The notes under the pieces are model-generated. The model was given only the letters and a program-made list of their open reading frames with translations, did no database searches and had not been told where the DNA came from. Position numbers and translations under genes: made by a program. Below, in pieces: positions 23,815 to 33,292 of a DNA stretch of 64,000 bases. Source of the DNA: Propioniciclava flava (GTDB taxonomy: Bacteria > Actinomycetota > Actinomycetes > Propionibacteriales > Propionibacteriaceae); NCBI RefSeq assembly GCF_004126535.1, contig NZ_PPCV01000002.1, forward strand, positions 186,001 through 250,000. Direction: 5' to 3'. Positions within the stretch are counted from its first letter, which is position 1; each line of letters starts with the position of its first letter.

Positions 23815-25050
23815 TCATGCCTGCGGTGGGTCGAGGGTGAGTCCGCCGCCGATGAGGAGCATGCGTAGTCGGTAGTTCTCTCGGTTGCGGAAGCCTCTGG
23901 CGATGCGGCGGTGGAGCTCGATGAGCCCGTTCACGGCCTCGGTCCCGCCGTTGCTGGCGCGGCCGGTGTCGAAGTAGGCCAGGAAGGCGTCCTTCCATTG
24001 TTTGAAGGTGCGACCGAGGCGGGCGATCTCGGGGATCGGGCATGTGGGGAAGATGGCGACGATCTGCTCGGCGAGTTGGCGGCCTCGAGCTGGGTCGGGG
24101 TGGGCGTAGGCGGCTCGCACCTTCTGGGCGCACTGCCAGGCGATGTGGACGGCGTCGTGGCGTTCATCGGCGGCGATCGCCGCCGCGATGCGGGCGTGTT
24201 GTTTGTCGGTGAGCCGCTCGGCCGCGCAGCGCAGGATGTTCCGGATCCCGTACAAGGGGTCGCCGGCTCGGCCGCGGTGGCCGTGGATCTCCTGCTGCAC
24301 CCGGCGACGGACCTCGTCGACCGCCCGGCCGGCCAGGGCGACCACATGAAACGCGTCAAGGACGGCGGTGGCGTCGGCGAGCTTGTCATCGATCGCGTTC
24401 TTGTAGCCACGCAACGGATCCAACGTGGCGACCTCGACCCGAGCCTTGAACATCTTGCCGCGTTGGTCGAGCCACGTCTTGTACACGGTCCCCGAACGTC
24501 CAGGGACCAGATCCACGAGCCGGGCGTGGACGCGTCCGTCCTGGTCACGAGTCACGTCGACCATCCCGGTGAGTTCCTTGGGGCCGCGCTTGCGGGGGCT
24601 GACGTGATGCCACAGGTGCTCATCCACCCCGAGGGTGGTGACCCCGGTGAAGCGGGACTCGTCGGCGGCGGCGCGGGCGAGGATCGGCTCGATGCTGGTC
24701 CACACGGTCCGCCACGTGGTGGCTAACTGCCGGGCCAGTCCGGCGATGCTGGCGTGCTCGCGTCGGAGCTGTTCGGTCGCCCAGCGGCAGGCCCGGGTGG
24801 TCAGCATTGCCCGCGGTTTGCCGATACCGGTGTCCTGCTCGGTGACCACCCCCACCGGACACGACGGCTCCGGGCACGTCCACGTGCGTTTGCGCCAACG
24901 CACGAAGCAGCTCCTGCAGACGTGGCGCATGTTGGAAGACGCGCGGTGCATCCGCTGTTGCGGCGAGCGGGTCGACGAGATCATGGGACAGCAGGCCCAG
25001 TGCCGCTGGCTCCTGGAGCGGTACCAGGTCTTCGACCCGGCTGGCGACAA
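23815..25050 (-). CDS. ISL3-family transposase, N terminus uncertain
   Basis: The frame has 411 residues. WRKRTWTCPEPSCP is the N-terminal zinc-binding part. RACRWATEQLRREHASIAGLARQL is the HTH. LGVDEHLWHH, DAFHVVALAGRAVDEVRR and NGGTEAVNGLIELHRRIARGFRNRENYRLRML are the ISL3 catalytic and C-terminal signatures. The first 40 residues (before RHVCRSC) look unlike the family, and a better match continues in the neighbouring frame (SHDLVDPLAATADAP). A small frameshift near 24,930 may have damaged the start. Left end GGGCTCTTC (23808) and right end GAAGCACCC (to 25170) may be the terminal repeats. Confidence 0.8.
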   Translation of the reverse strand: MSPAGSKTWYRSRSQRHWACCPMISSTRSPQQRMHRASSNMRHVCRSCFVRWRKRTWTCPEPSCPVGVVTEQDTGIGKPRAMLTTRACRWATEQLRREHASIAGLARQLATTWRTVWTSIEPILARAAADESRFTGVTTLGVDEHLWHHVSPRKRGPKELTGMVDVTRDQDGRVHARLVDLVPGRSGTVYKTWLDQRGKMFKARVEVATLDPLRGYKNAIDDKLADATAVLDAFHVVALAGRAVDEVRRRVQQEIHGHRGRAGDPLYGIRNILRCAAERLTDKQHARIAAAIAADERHDAVHIAWQCAQKVRAAYAHPDPARGRQLAEQIVAIFPTCPIPEIARLGRTFKQWKDAFLAYFDTGRASNGGTEAVNGLIELHRRIARGFRNRENYRLRMLLIGGGLTLDPPQA

Positions 25051-25398
25051 TGAGCGCCACGAATCTCAGCAAGCCCTGCAGAGGCTGCAGGAACCGACAC
25101 CATCTCAGGACTGGCTCGCAGCAGCGCAAGCCCTGATCCGCCTCCGCCCCGAAGCCTGAGGGAAGCACCCCATGGGACTTGACCCCGCACCAGTCGAGCC
25201 CTGCGGCGGCCTGAACCGCGGCGCGTCGGATGGCCGGCGGTGTGTGGGGTCTGGCCCCCATCTCGGCGTGGACGCCCGCCCATCCACCAGCTCCAATGCT
25301 GCATCAAGCACCCGTGCGGGGGCACGCTGGACGTGTCGGGTTGGCCACGGGTGTGGCCGCCCCTGGAGAAGCGATGAACCCTGACCTGTGGAGGAACC
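25051..25398. other. Junction between ISL3 and the stress block
   Basis: No convincing gene lies in this 348-bp stretch. It holds the probable right end of the ISL3 element (to about 25170) and the upstream region of thioredoxin 2, including a GC-rich palindrome around GGCCACGGGTGTGGCC and a GGAGGA ribosome site at about 25390. Confidence 0.5.
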
Positions 25399-25824
25399 AT
25401 GGACGCCCACATCACCACCTGTCCTGCCTGCAACACCCGCAACCGGGTCCCCGCGGTGGCTGCTGGGGTGCCGCAGTGCGCTACCTGCCACGCGCCATTG
25501 CCCTGGATCACCGACGCCCACGACGCCGACTTCGCCGCTGTCAGCGACTCGTCGAAGCTGCCGGTCCTGGTGGACCTGTGGGCGCCGTGGTGCGGCCCCT
25601 GCAAGCAGTACTCGCCGGTGCTGGAGAGGCTCGCCGCGCAGTACGCCGGCCGTCTCAAGCTGGTGAAGGTCAACGTCGACGAGTCGCCAGCCACGCAGGC
25701 CTCCTTCGACGTCCAGTCGATCCCGACGCTGGTACTGCTGCGGGATGGCCAGGTGGTGGCCCGACAGGCCGGTGCCATGTCGCTGGGGGCCCTGCGGCGC
25801 TGGGTCGAGCCGCACCTGGACTGA
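25399..25824 (+). CDS. trxC: Thioredoxin 2 with N-terminal zinc ribbon
   Basis: The protein has 141 residues. Two CxxC pairs (CPACNTRN and CATCHAPLPW, within the first 35 residues) form the zinc ribbon typical of TrxC. The thioredoxin domain has DLWAPWCGPCKQYSPV and QSIPTLVLL. In TrxC the zinc ribbon makes the protein responsive to oxidation (HOCl/peroxide). GGAGGAACC precedes the ATG. It is the first gene of the stress block. Trx is also a member of the proteobacterial transmissible stress-tolerance loci. Confidence 0.9.
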   Translation: MDAHITTCPACNTRNRVPAVAAGVPQCATCHAPLPWITDAHDADFAAVSDSSKLPVLVDLWAPWCGPCKQYSPVLERLAAQYAGRLKLVKVNVDESPATQASFDVQSIPTLVLLRDGQVVARQAGAMSLGALRRWVEPHLD

Positions 25825-25831
25825 CCTCACC

Positions 25832-26317
25832 TGTCGACGAACATCCCGGCCACCGTCAAGCAGACGCATGCGCAGGGTTTCGAGATCGCCAACCACACCT
25901 ATGACCACAAGCCGACCAGCGACCTGCCGGACGCGAAGGCGGCGTGGGAGGTCAGGCGCACCAATGCGGCCCTGCAGAGGATCACCGGCCAGAAGCCGAC
26001 GCTGATGCGTCCGCCCTATGCCGCCCGCACGCAGCGCACGGACAAGGTCGTCGGCGCCAACGGGCTGGCCGTCGTGGTGTGGGAACAACTCACCGGAGGA
26101 CTGGGTGGCCGGCCACAACACGGCGGCGGTCATCACGAAGCTCACGGTGCAGCGCGCCAGCCGGGACTCCATCCTGCTGATGCACGACATCCACCTGTGG
26201 ACCGTGGATACGGCCGCTCCCACCATCGACACGCTGCAGAAGCAGGGCTACACGCTGGTCACGGTCAGCCAGCTGCTGGGCTCCACGAAGCCCGGGAAGC
26301 TCTACCCGGCGGCCTGA
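25832..26317 (+). pseudogene. NodB-type polysaccharide deacetylase fragment
   Basis: GFEIANHTYDHKPTSDL and PTLMRPPYAA in one frame are the second and third NodB motifs. Near 26,085 the reading continues in another frame with NSPEDWV, SILLMHDIHLWTVDTA and GYTLVTVSQLLG. The first motif (TFDDGP) is missing, so the gene is truncated at its start and frameshifted. It is probably a scar from assembly of the island. Confidence 0.75.
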
Positions 26318-26414
26318 CGCACCAGTCGACTGGCCAGGTGCGGTTGGAGCTCGAGCCCCACCTCCTCGCGAGGTGACCCCGATCTCTTGCGTCAGGGCCC
26401 GGTAGCCTCGAAGC

Positions 26415-27152
26415 ATGCCCAGCCACCTTGACCCTCCAGTGACCGCCCTGACGTCCCAGCCCCGGCCCGTCTGGTCGATGCGACGCAGGCTGCTGCTTGT
26501 GGCCGCCTCCACCGTCCCGCTGGCCTTCGCCGCCGCGCTGGAGTGGATCAAGGGCAACGACGGCATCGGCACCGTCGCCTTCGTCGCACTGAGCGCCGCT
26601 GGCTACCTGTTGGCGATGTACGGACGCCTGCCGGACGAGGTGAACGTTGCCGGTAGCGGAGCCAAGTTCACCCCCGAGCAACGCCTGGAGGTGCAGGCCA
26701 TCCTCGACGAGATGGCGGCCGAGCAGCTCGAGGAGATCGCCACCGACGGGTCCGACGAGATGCGCGAACTGGCCAGCGACGCCCTCGACTTCCGCGACCG
26801 AGCCCGCGCCTACCTGGAGCAGGCCGCCACGCTGGAGGGCTTCAGCCTGTCGTCCACCGGCCACGGCAGCCTCGACGCCGGCCCAATCCTGGGCCTGGTG
26901 CGCGCCGTCAACGGCATCGTCCTCACCCGTGACGACCGGGTCGTGGCCGTCGACCTGGGCGAGGCCGAGCTCTCCTCGCTGGAGCTGGCCGCCCGGGGCG
27001 TCACCCATGTGCTGGAGGTGCAGCGCACCCGCGTCACCGTTCGCCGCGTCAGCGACGACACCTCGCTCTACTCCTCCGACCGCACCATCAGCGTCGACCA
27101 GCTACGACGGGCGCTGCGTGCCGTTACCCAGGACACCACCCACACCGCCTGA
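26415..27152 (+). CDS. Membrane-anchored protein of unknown function
   Basis: The protein has 245 residues. There are two hydrophobic segments near the N terminus (about residues 26-44 and 52-69). A helical, acidic soluble part follows (PEQRLEVQAILDEMAAEQLEEIATDGSDEM), then a small alpha/beta region ending VTVRRVSDDTSLYSSDRTISVDQLRRAL. I do not recognise a family. It lies inside the stress block and converges on clpB across a strong terminator. Confidence 0.6.
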   Translation: MPSHLDPPVTALTSQPRPVWSMRRRLLLVAASTVPLAFAAALEWIKGNDGIGTVAFVALSAAGYLLAMYGRLPDEVNVAGSGAKFTPEQRLEVQAILDEMAAEQLEEIATDGSDEMRELASDALDFRDRARAYLEQAATLEGFSLSSTGHGSLDAGPILGLVRAVNGIVLTRDDRVVAVDLGEAELSSLELAARGVTHVLEVQRTRVTVRRVSDDTSLYSSDRTISVDQLRRALRAVTQDTTHTA

Positions 27153-27170
27153 CCTCACGCAGACATGAAG

Positions 27171-27205
27171 CAGGCCGGGGCTCCCGTGGTGGGAGCCCCG
27201 GCCTG
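27171..27205. terminator. Bidirectional terminator between the membrane protein gene and clpB
   Basis: A perfect 15-bp stem (CAGGCCGGGGCTCCC with its complement) has loop GTGGT and is followed by TTGGT. It ends 9 bp before the clpB stop and serves both convergent genes. Confidence 0.8.
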
Positions 27206-27214
27206 TTGGTCGGG

Positions 27215-29797
27215 TCAGACGATGCGCAGTTCGTCGGTGTCGGGATCGACATCGAAGGTGACCACGGCCCCGTCGACGATCTCGCCGGCGAGCAGCTTGC
27301 GGGCGAGCTGGTCCTCGATGGTGGACTGCACCAGGCGACGCAGCGGGCGGGCGCCGTAGACCGGGTCGAAGCCGTTGCGGGCCAGCCATTCTTTGCCCTC
27401 GTCGGTGACGTCGATCACGATGCGACGCTCCGCGAGCCGAGCGTTGATCTTGTCGAGGTTCGTGTCGACGATGTGGGTGAGGTCCTCAAGCGTCAGCGGG
27501 TCGAACATCACGATCTCGTCCAGCCGGTTCAGGAATTCGGGACGGAAGGCCCCGCGCACCACACCCATCACAGCCTCATGCTTGGCCTCGTCATCCAGGC
27601 TCGTGTCCGCGAGGAACTGGCTGCCCAGGTTGCTGGTCAGGATCAGGATGGTGTTGCGGAAGTCCACCGTACGGCCCTGCCCGTCGGTCAGGCGACCGTC
27701 GTCCAGCACCTGCAGCAGGATGTTGAACAGGTCCGGGTGGGCCTTCTCCACCTCGTCGAGCAGCACCACGCTGTAGGGACGTCGACGCACGGCCTCGGTG
27801 AGCTGGCCGCCCTCCTCGTAGCCCACGTAGCCGGGAGGCGCACCCACCAGGCGGCTGACCGAGTGCTTCTCCGAGTACTCGGACATGTCGATGCGGATCA
27901 TGGCGGTCTCGTCGTCGAACAGGAAGTCCGCCAAGGACTTGGCCAGCTCGGTCTTGCCGACGCCCGTCGGGCCGAGGAAGAGGAAGCTGCCGGTGGGCCG
28001 GTTCGGGTCACTGATCCCGGCACGGCTGCGCCGGACGGCGTCGGCGACGGCCTTGACGGCCTTCTTCTGGCCGATCAATCGCTTGCCGATGTGCTCTTCC
28101 ATGTGGAGCAGCTTGTCGGACTCGCCCTGCAGCATCTTGCCGACGGGGATACCGGTCCAGGCGCTGACCACCTCGGCGATGTCGGTGGCGGTGACCTCGT
28201 CGGCCACCATCCGTTCCGCCTGCTCCTGGTCCTCGGCCTGCTTGGCCTGCTCCAGCTCGCGTTCCAGTGCCGGGATGCGTCCGTAGGCGATCTCGGCGGC
28301 CGCGGCCAGGTCGCCGGCACGCTGGGCCCGTTCCGCCTCGATGCGCAGCTGGTCGATCTGGGTTTTCAGCTCACCGATCCGGTTCAGGCCAGCCCGTTCG
28401 GCCTCCCAGCGCGCCTCCAGGAGACGCAGCTTCTCCTCGGCGTCGGCCAGCTCCTTCTCCAGGCGCTCCAGGCGGGCCTTCGAGGCGGCGTCGGACTCAT
28501 TGCTGATCGCGAACTGCTCCATCTTCATCCGGTCCACCTGACGGCGCAGCACGTCGATCTCCTCCGGGGAGGAGTCGATCTCCATCCGCAGCCGACTGGC
28601 GGCCTCGTCAATCAGGTCGATGGCCTTGTCGGGTAGCCGCCGGTTGGTGATGTAGCGGTGGGACAGGCTGGCGGCGGCCACCAGGGCGCTGTCGGTGATC
28701 CGGACCTTGTGGTGCGCCTCGTAGCGTTCGCGCAGGCCGCGCAGGATCGCGATGGTGTCCTCGACTGTCGGCTCACCCACGTAGACCTGCTGGAAGCGGC
28801 GCTCCAGGGCCGGATCCTTCTCGATGTGCTCGCGGTACTCGTCGAGCGTGGTGGCGCCGATCATGCGGAGCTCGCCGCGGGCCAGCATGGGCTTGAGCAT
28901 GTTGCCGGCGTCCATGGCGCCCTCGCCGCCGGCACCAGCGCCGACGACGGTGTGCAGCTCGTCGATGAAGGTGATGATCTGACCCTCGGACTCCTGGATC
29001 TCCTTCAGCACGGCCTTGAGTCGTTCCTCGAACTCGCCGCGGTACTTGGCGCCGGCGACCATGCTCGACAGGTCGAGGCTGACGACCCGGCGGCCCTTGA
29101 GGGAGTCGGGGACGTCGCCGGCGACGACGCGCTGCGCGAGGCCCTCGACGACGGCGGTCTTGCCGACGCCGGGCTCGCCGATCAGCACCGGGTTGTTCTT
29201 GGTGCGACGGGCCAGCACCTGCACCACCCGGCGGATCTCCTGGTCCCGGCCGATGACCGGATCCAGCTTGCCCTCGCGGGCACTTTCAGTGAGGTCGACG
29301 GAGTACTTGCCCAGCGCCGACTCGCCACCCTCGGCCTCCGGACTGGTGACGCGCCGGTCACCGCGGGCCTCGGCAAAGGCTGCTTCCAGTTTCTCGGTGG
29401 TGGCGCCGGCTCCCACGAGGATCGTCTGGGCCTCCGACGGGATGGTGGTCAGGGCGATGAGCAGGTGCTCGGTGGAGACATAGGAGTCGCCGAGCTTGTC
29501 GGCGCGGATCTCGGCGTCGGCGAGCACCCGGGCCATGGCGCCCGACAGCTGCGGCTGCGCCACCGAGCTGCCCTGGCTGGAGGGCAGCTTGCCGATCGCG
29601 GCCTGGGCACGCTGGTCGACCTGGTCGGCGTCCACGCCGACGGCGGCCAGCAGCGGCGCGACGGAGTTCTCCGGCACCATCAGCAAGGCGTGCAGCAGGT
29701 GCTGGGGTTCGACCGTCGGATTGCCGGCGGCCAGGGCATTGCGGATCGCGGCCGAGACCGCGTCCCGGCTCATCGTGGTGAGCTTCTCGGTGTCCAT
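27215..29797 (-). CDS. clpB: ClpB disaggregase
   Basis: The protein has 860 residues from ATG 29797. N-terminal Clp repeats (1-150) are followed by NBD1 with Walker A GEPGVGKT and [12 protein letters not shown]. The middle coiled-coil domain (about 400-530, long Glu/Arg heptads) separates it from NBD2 with [25 protein letters not shown] and the sensor-2 region GARPLRR. No ClpP-binding IGF/L loop is evident, so it is a disaggregase working with DnaK rather than a protease partner. It rescues heat-aggregated proteins. Divergent from the first universal stress gene, it shares a 314-bp control region. Confidence 0.95.
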   Translation of the reverse strand: MDTEKLTTMSRDAVSAAIRNALAAGNPTVEPQHLLHALLMVPENSVAPLLAAVGVDADQVDQRAQAAIGKLPSSQGSSVAQPQLSGAMARVLADAEIRADKLGDSYVSTEHLLIALTTIPSEAQTILVGAGATTEKLEAAFAEARGDRRVTSPEAEGGESALGKYSVDLTESAREGKLDPVIGRDQEIRRVVQVLARRTKNNPVLIGEPGVGKTAVVEGLAQRVVAGDVPDSLKGRRVVSLDLSSMVAGAKYRGEFEERLKAVLKEIQESEGQIITFIDELHTVVGAGAGGEGAMDAGNMLKPMLARGELRMIGATTLDEYREHIEKDPALERRFQQVYVGEPTVEDTIAILRGLRERYEAHHKVRITDSALVAAASLSHRYITNRRLPDKAIDLIDEAASRLRMEIDSSPEEIDVLRRQVDRMKMEQFAISNESDAASKARLERLEKELADAEEKLRLLEARWEAERAGLNRIGELKTQIDQLRIEAERAQRAGDLAAAAEIAYGRIPALERELEQAKQAEDQEQAERMVADEVTATDIAEVVSAWTGIPVGKMLQGESDKLLHMEEHIGKRLIGQKKAVKAVADAVRRSRAGISDPNRPTGSFLFLGPTGVGKTELAKSLADFLFDDETAMIRIDMSEYSEKHSVSRLVGAPPGYVGYEEGGQLTEAVRRRPYSVVLLDEVEKAHPDLFNILLQVLDDGRLTDGQGRTVDFRNTILILTSNLGSQFLADTSLDDEAKHEAVMGVVRGAFRPEFLNRLDEIVMFDPLTLEDLTHIVDTNLDKINARLAERRIVIDVTDEGKEWLARNGFDPVYGARPLRRLVQSTIEDQLARKLLAGEIVDGAVVTFDVDPDTDELRIV

Positions 29798-29981
29798 CAG
29801 TGCTCCTTCGTCAGGGTGACCGCGCCGGTGGCGGGTGGTGGTCCATGGGTGGTTCGTGGGCGGTCCCGGCCTGCGGGGCTTGCGGCCCGGCGGCTGGGAT
29901 CCGGTGCACATCGATGGTGTGCAGCGGCCCCCGGGCAGGTCAAGGAGTTCGCAGGCAATTGGGGGTTGGCACTCACCTGTG

Positions 29982-29997
29982 TGGGGGACGACGCCCA
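29982..29997. promoter_or_regulatory. Dyad shared by stress-block promoters (clpB/usp copy)
   Basis: A 16-base TGGG-N8-CCCA element (TGGGGGACGACGCCCA) matches the dnaK-upstream copy at 12 of 16 positions. It lies between divergent clpB and the universal stress gene. No HAIR (CTTGAGT-N7-ACTCAAG) or complete CIRCE box is visible in this region. Confidence 0.45.
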
Positions 29998-30111
29998 TCC
30001 GGGCCGTGAACCGTGGCCTTTCGCGCGAGACCCGGTGAAGCTGGAGGAGTCCCGGACCGGCCGCAGCCTGCGGGTCCTGTCCCTGACCCAGTCCTCAAGG
30101 AGGCATCGCAG

Positions 30112-30858
30112 ATGGAATGCACAGACCACGTCGTGGTGGGCGTCGACGGCTCGCCCGCCTCGATCGCCGCGGCCGTGTGGGCCCAGGACATCGCCCGCGC
30201 TGGCGACTGGCCCCTGACGATCCTGCCCACCCCCCACCTCGCCACCGGCATCCGCACCCTGCTTGCTGACAGCGGCCAGCTCGTGGCCGCACCCGGCATG
30301 CTCGCCCCCGCCCTGGCCGAGGCCAGCCGCACCGCGGCCATGGTGGTCATCCCAGCACGAGGGGCCGATGCGCCGATCGTCCCGGTGATGGACACTGTCG
30401 CCGAGGACCTGCTGCAGGAGGCCCACGGGCCGGTGGTGGTGATCCCTGCCACCACCTGGAACACCTTCGACCGTCCCGTCGTGTTGGGGCTGGACCTGGA
30501 GGAGCCCGGCGTGCCGGGGATCCGCTTAGCCGCCGCCGTGGCCCGCCGCGCGGGGATGCCTCTCAAGGTGGTCGTCGCCGACGAGAGATGCGAGGACATT
30601 GACGAGCTGCGGAACCGTGCCGTGGCCATCCTCACCGAGGCCGCCGCCGAGCTGCTGCCCTCCAGCTACGACGTCATGATCTCACCCCACGAACCCGCCG
30701 ATGCCCTGCTCGCCGAGGCTCTGGAAGCCAGCCTGACCGTGGTCGGTAGCCGAGGCCCGAACTACCGGGGCCAGCGGGAGAACTCCGAGAGCCGTCGACT
30801 GCTGCGGCTGACCTCGACCCCGGTGGCCGTCGTCGCCGACCACGACCCGACCCCCTGA
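30112..30858 (+). CDS. Universal stress protein, tandem UspA domains
   Basis: The protein has 248 residues from ATG 30112 (AAGGAGG upstream). Domain 1 (DHVVVGVDGSPASIAAAVWA to VVVIPA) and domain 2 (RPVVLGLDLEEPG to PVAVVADHD) have the UspA fold. The ATP-binding glycine loop (G-2x-G-9x-G-S/T) is recognisable only loosely in VVGSRGPNYRGQRENSESRRLL. It is probably a cytoplasmic nucleotide-binding stress protein. It is the first gene of a plus-strand run followed by a two-component system. Confidence 0.82.
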   Translation: MECTDHVVVGVDGSPASIAAAVWAQDIARAGDWPLTILPTPHLATGIRTLLADSGQLVAAPGMLAPALAEASRTAAMVVIPARGADAPIVPVMDTVAEDLLQEAHGPVVVIPATTWNTFDRPVVLGLDLEEPGVPGIRLAAAVARRAGMPLKVVVADERCEDIDELRNRAVAILTEAAAELLPSSYDVMISPHEPADALLAEALEASLTVVGSRGPNYRGQRENSESRRLLRLTSTPVAVVADHDPTP

Positions 30859-30963
30859 CCGTCCCGGACCCCTAGGATCGAGACTGCAGACTCACGACAG
30901 GGCCTGTCGCCGTCCCCCGGCCACCACTGGCGCCGAGGGCGGCTCATTCGCGAGGAGCCCCCG

Positions 30964-31929
30964 ATGAGTCTGCAGCAGCGGGTCTGGGCGACGGTCTCGG
31001 GTGCCTTCCTGTCGATGAACCTGCTCATCGTCGCAACCCCACTCACCATCAGCTGGCCCCCCAAGCCCTGGGAGATCGCCTGTTCCCTGACTGGAGTGAT
31101 CATCGTGTCTATCATCAGCTGGCGCGCCATCGAGCGGGGCTTCGCCCCGGTGCAGAAGGTCGCGCGGCAGATCGCCGAGACACCCAACCTCGACGACGCT
31201 GCCCCGATCCAGGCCGTTCCGGAGATGCCCGACCTGGACAGCATCGTCGATGCCCACAATAACCTTGTGGAGCGCCTGCGGTCCCAGCGACGGGCGACGC
31301 TGACCGCGCTCATCGAGGGCCAGGAACTGGAACGGGCCCGCCTGTCGCGGGAACTGCACGACCAGATCGGCCAGACCCTCACCTATGCGCTGTTGCTGCT
31401 TCAGTCCATCCAGGACGGCGCCGACCAGGAGCAGAAGGTGGCCATGGCCCAGGAGGCGGTGCGCACCAGCTTGCAGGAGGTCCGTGGGCTGGCCGCCGAC
31501 CTGCGTCCCAGCGTCCTGTCAGACCTGGGCCTGGTCGCCGCCCTGACCTCCTTGGCCACCGCACACGCCGAGGCCACCGGCGTGGTCGTGCGCCGAGACC
31601 TGCAGCCGGTGCCCGACCTGGGCTGGGCCGCCGAACTGGTCGTCTACCGCATCGCCCAGGAGGCCCTCACCAACAGCGCCAAACACGCCCAGGCCAGCAC
31701 CGTCACCCTGTCACTGCACTGCGACCAGGACACCGTGCGGCTGGTCATCGCCGACGACGGCCGCGGCCTGCAGGGCTCCACCCCCGGCACGGGCCTGGCC
31801 AGCATGCACGACCGCGCACGCTCCATCAACGCCCAGCTCACCATCACCGACAACCCCGGCGGCGGCACCCGCGTCGAACTGCGCATCGACCGGGGTACCC
31901 TCCCCCACGACAGCCTCCCGGAGGACTGA
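30964..31929 (+). CDS. NarL/LiaS-type sensor histidine kinase
   Basis: The protein has 321 residues. Two N-terminal transmembrane segments (about 8-30 and 38-55) have almost no external loop, so sensing is probably within the membrane. A HAMP-like linker leads to HisKA_3 with the phospho-histidine in ARLSRELHDQIGQTL. The HATPase has EALTNSAKHAQAS and ADDGRGL. The stop is 2 bp before the response-regulator ATG. The short double-helix sensor is the intramembrane-sensing type known from cell-envelope stress. Confidence 0.88.
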   Translation: MSLQQRVWATVSGAFLSMNLLIVATPLTISWPPKPWEIACSLTGVIIVSIISWRAIERGFAPVQKVARQIAETPNLDDAAPIQAVPEMPDLDSIVDAHNNLVERLRSQRRATLTALIEGQELERARLSRELHDQIGQTLTYALLLLQSIQDGADQEQKVAMAQEAVRTSLQEVRGLAADLRPSVLSDLGLVAALTSLATAHAEATGVVVRRDLQPVPDLGWAAELVVYRIAQEALTNSAKHAQASTVTLSLHCDQDTVRLVIADDGRGLQGSTPGTGLASMHDRARSINAQLTITDNPGGGTRVELRIDRGTLPHDSLPED

Positions 31930-31931
31930 CC

Positions 31932-32591
31932 ATGCACACGCCCACCACCCGAGTCGCCCGCGTGCTGCTGGCCGACGACCACACCCTGCTGCGCCAAGGC
32001 GTGAAGATGATGCTCGACCCGCAGCCCGACTTGACCGTCGTCGCGGAGGCCGCCGACGGGGCCGAGGCCCTCGAGCGGATCAGCCGCGGCGACATCGACC
32101 TGGCCATCCTGGACGTCACCATGCCCCGCATGACCGGGCTGCAGGTGGCCCGCGAGGTCTCCCAGCGCAAGCTGCCCACCCAGATGCTGATCCTGAGCAT
32201 GCACGACAACGAGCAGTACTTGTTCGAGGCCCTCAAGACCGGCGCGGCCGGCTACGTCCACAAGTCCATGGCCGACCGCGACCTGCTCAACGCCTGCCAT
32301 GCCGCCGTGCGCGGGGAACCCTTCCTGTACCCGGGTGCCATGTCGACCATCATCCGCGAGTACGTCCAGCGTGGTGAGGCCCACGAAGGCGACCGGCTGC
32401 TGACCCCGCGTGAGGAGGAGATCCTCAAGCTCATCGCCGAAGGGCACTCCGGCAAGGAAATCGCCGAGATGCTGTTCATCAGTCCCAAGACCGTCGAGCG
32501 GCATCGTGCGAACCTGCTGGAGAAGCTCGGGATGAAGGACCGTCTCGAACTGACCCGCTACGCCATCCGGGTGGGCCTCATCGAACCCTGA
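31932..32591 (+). CDS. NarL/FixJ-family response regulator
   Basis: The protein has 219 residues. The receiver domain contains LADDHTLLRQG, phospho-acceptor DVTMP and YVHKS. The C-terminal LuxR helix-turn-helix has LTPREEEILKLIAEGHSGKEIAEMLFISPKTVERHRANLLEKLG. It is cotranscribed with the kinase (2-bp gap). Its position between stress effectors suggests it controls this block. The dyads described for the block are candidate binding sites. Confidence 0.9.
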   Translation: MHTPTTRVARVLLADDHTLLRQGVKMMLDPQPDLTVVAEAADGAEALERISRGDIDLAILDVTMPRMTGLQVAREVSQRKLPTQMLILSMHDNEQYLFEALKTGAAGYVHKSMADRDLLNACHAAVRGEPFLYPGAMSTIIREYVQRGEAHEGDRLLTPREEEILKLIAEGHSGKEIAEMLFISPKTVERHRANLLEKLGMKDRLELTRYAIRVGLIEP

Positions 32592-32623
32592 CCCAGCCGG
32601 GTGCATGTCGGTGCCTGCGCATG

Positions 32624-32639
32624 TGGGTGTCGACACCGA
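32624..32639. promoter_or_regulatory. Dyad shared by stress-block promoters (hdeD copy)
   Basis: TGGGTGTCGACACCGA matches the dnaK-upstream element at 14 of 16 positions. Within it GGTGTCGACACC is a perfect 12-bp palindrome. A partial second copy (GGGTGTCGAGCAC) begins at 32650. It lies 70 bp upstream of the HdeD-like start. Confidence 0.5.
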
Positions 32640-32708
32640 TGGTTGCGCCGGGTGTCGAGCACTCGAATGGACGACGTGAACATCCCGTCCAACCCTGTGG
32701 AGACGACC

Positions 32709-33230
32709 ATGACCAAGACCCTACGTACCCTGTCCCTCGTCGAACTGCTCAACGCCGCGCTGCTCATCGGGCTCGGCATCCTGCTCATCTGGTGGCCCGG
32801 CCTGACCCTGCGCTCGCTGGTCATTTTCTGCGGCGCCTTCCTGCTCGTCGAGTCCGTCTCGACGATGATCGGCGCCTGGCACGCCACCGGCCTGCTGCGC
32901 TGGGTCGCCGGCACCATCGGCGTCATCGGCGTCGCCCTCGGCCTGCTCGTGCTGCTGCTGCCCGGCCTGACCCTGTCCTTCATCGCCGTCGCCGTCGGCC
33001 TGTGGACCATCGTGTCCGGCATCGCCCTGATGGCCCGCAAGGCAACCGATCACCGCTGGCTCCACGTCCTGGGCGGGCTGCTGCTCGTCCTGGCCGGCGG
33101 CTGGTTCGTCATCGACCACACCGCCGCTATCATCACCATCGGCCTGTGGGCCGGTATGACGCTGCTGGCCATCGGCGCGACGCAGGCCGCTGCCGCCATC
33201 GCCGTGTGGCGCGCGGCCAAGAACAGCTGA
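32709..33230 (+). CDS. hdeD: HdeD-family membrane protein
   Basis: The protein has 173 residues from ATG 32709. Six hydrophobic segments fill nearly all of it, with the HdeD/DUF308 repeats seen in LLIGLGILLIWWPGLTL, GLLVLLLPGLTLSFIAVAVGLWTIVSGI and GGWFVIDHTAAIITIGLWAGMTLLAIG. In E. coli HdeD belongs to the acid-resistance island, and hdeD homologues are core members of the transmissible heat/chlorine tolerance loci. It acts in the inner membrane by an unknown mechanism. Confidence 0.88.
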   Translation: MTKTLRTLSLVELLNAALLIGLGILLIWWPGLTLRSLVIFCGAFLLVESVSTMIGAWHATGLLRWVAGTIGVIGVALGLLVLLLPGLTLSFIAVAVGLWTIVSGIALMARKATDHRWLHVLGGLLLVLAGGWFVIDHTAAIITIGLWAGMTLLAIGATQAAAAIAVWRAAKNS

Positions 33231-33292
33231 CCTGATCCGTCGGCCCCGTCTGCAACCCATCCACAGCCCTCTACCCCATCAGGAGTTTTGCC

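Noticed and set aside
23808-25170. Exact boundaries of the ISL3 element
   Set aside because: The proposed ends match only loosely (GGGCTCTTC versus GGGTGCTTC) and no 8-bp duplication flanks them, so I did not list them as a defined element.
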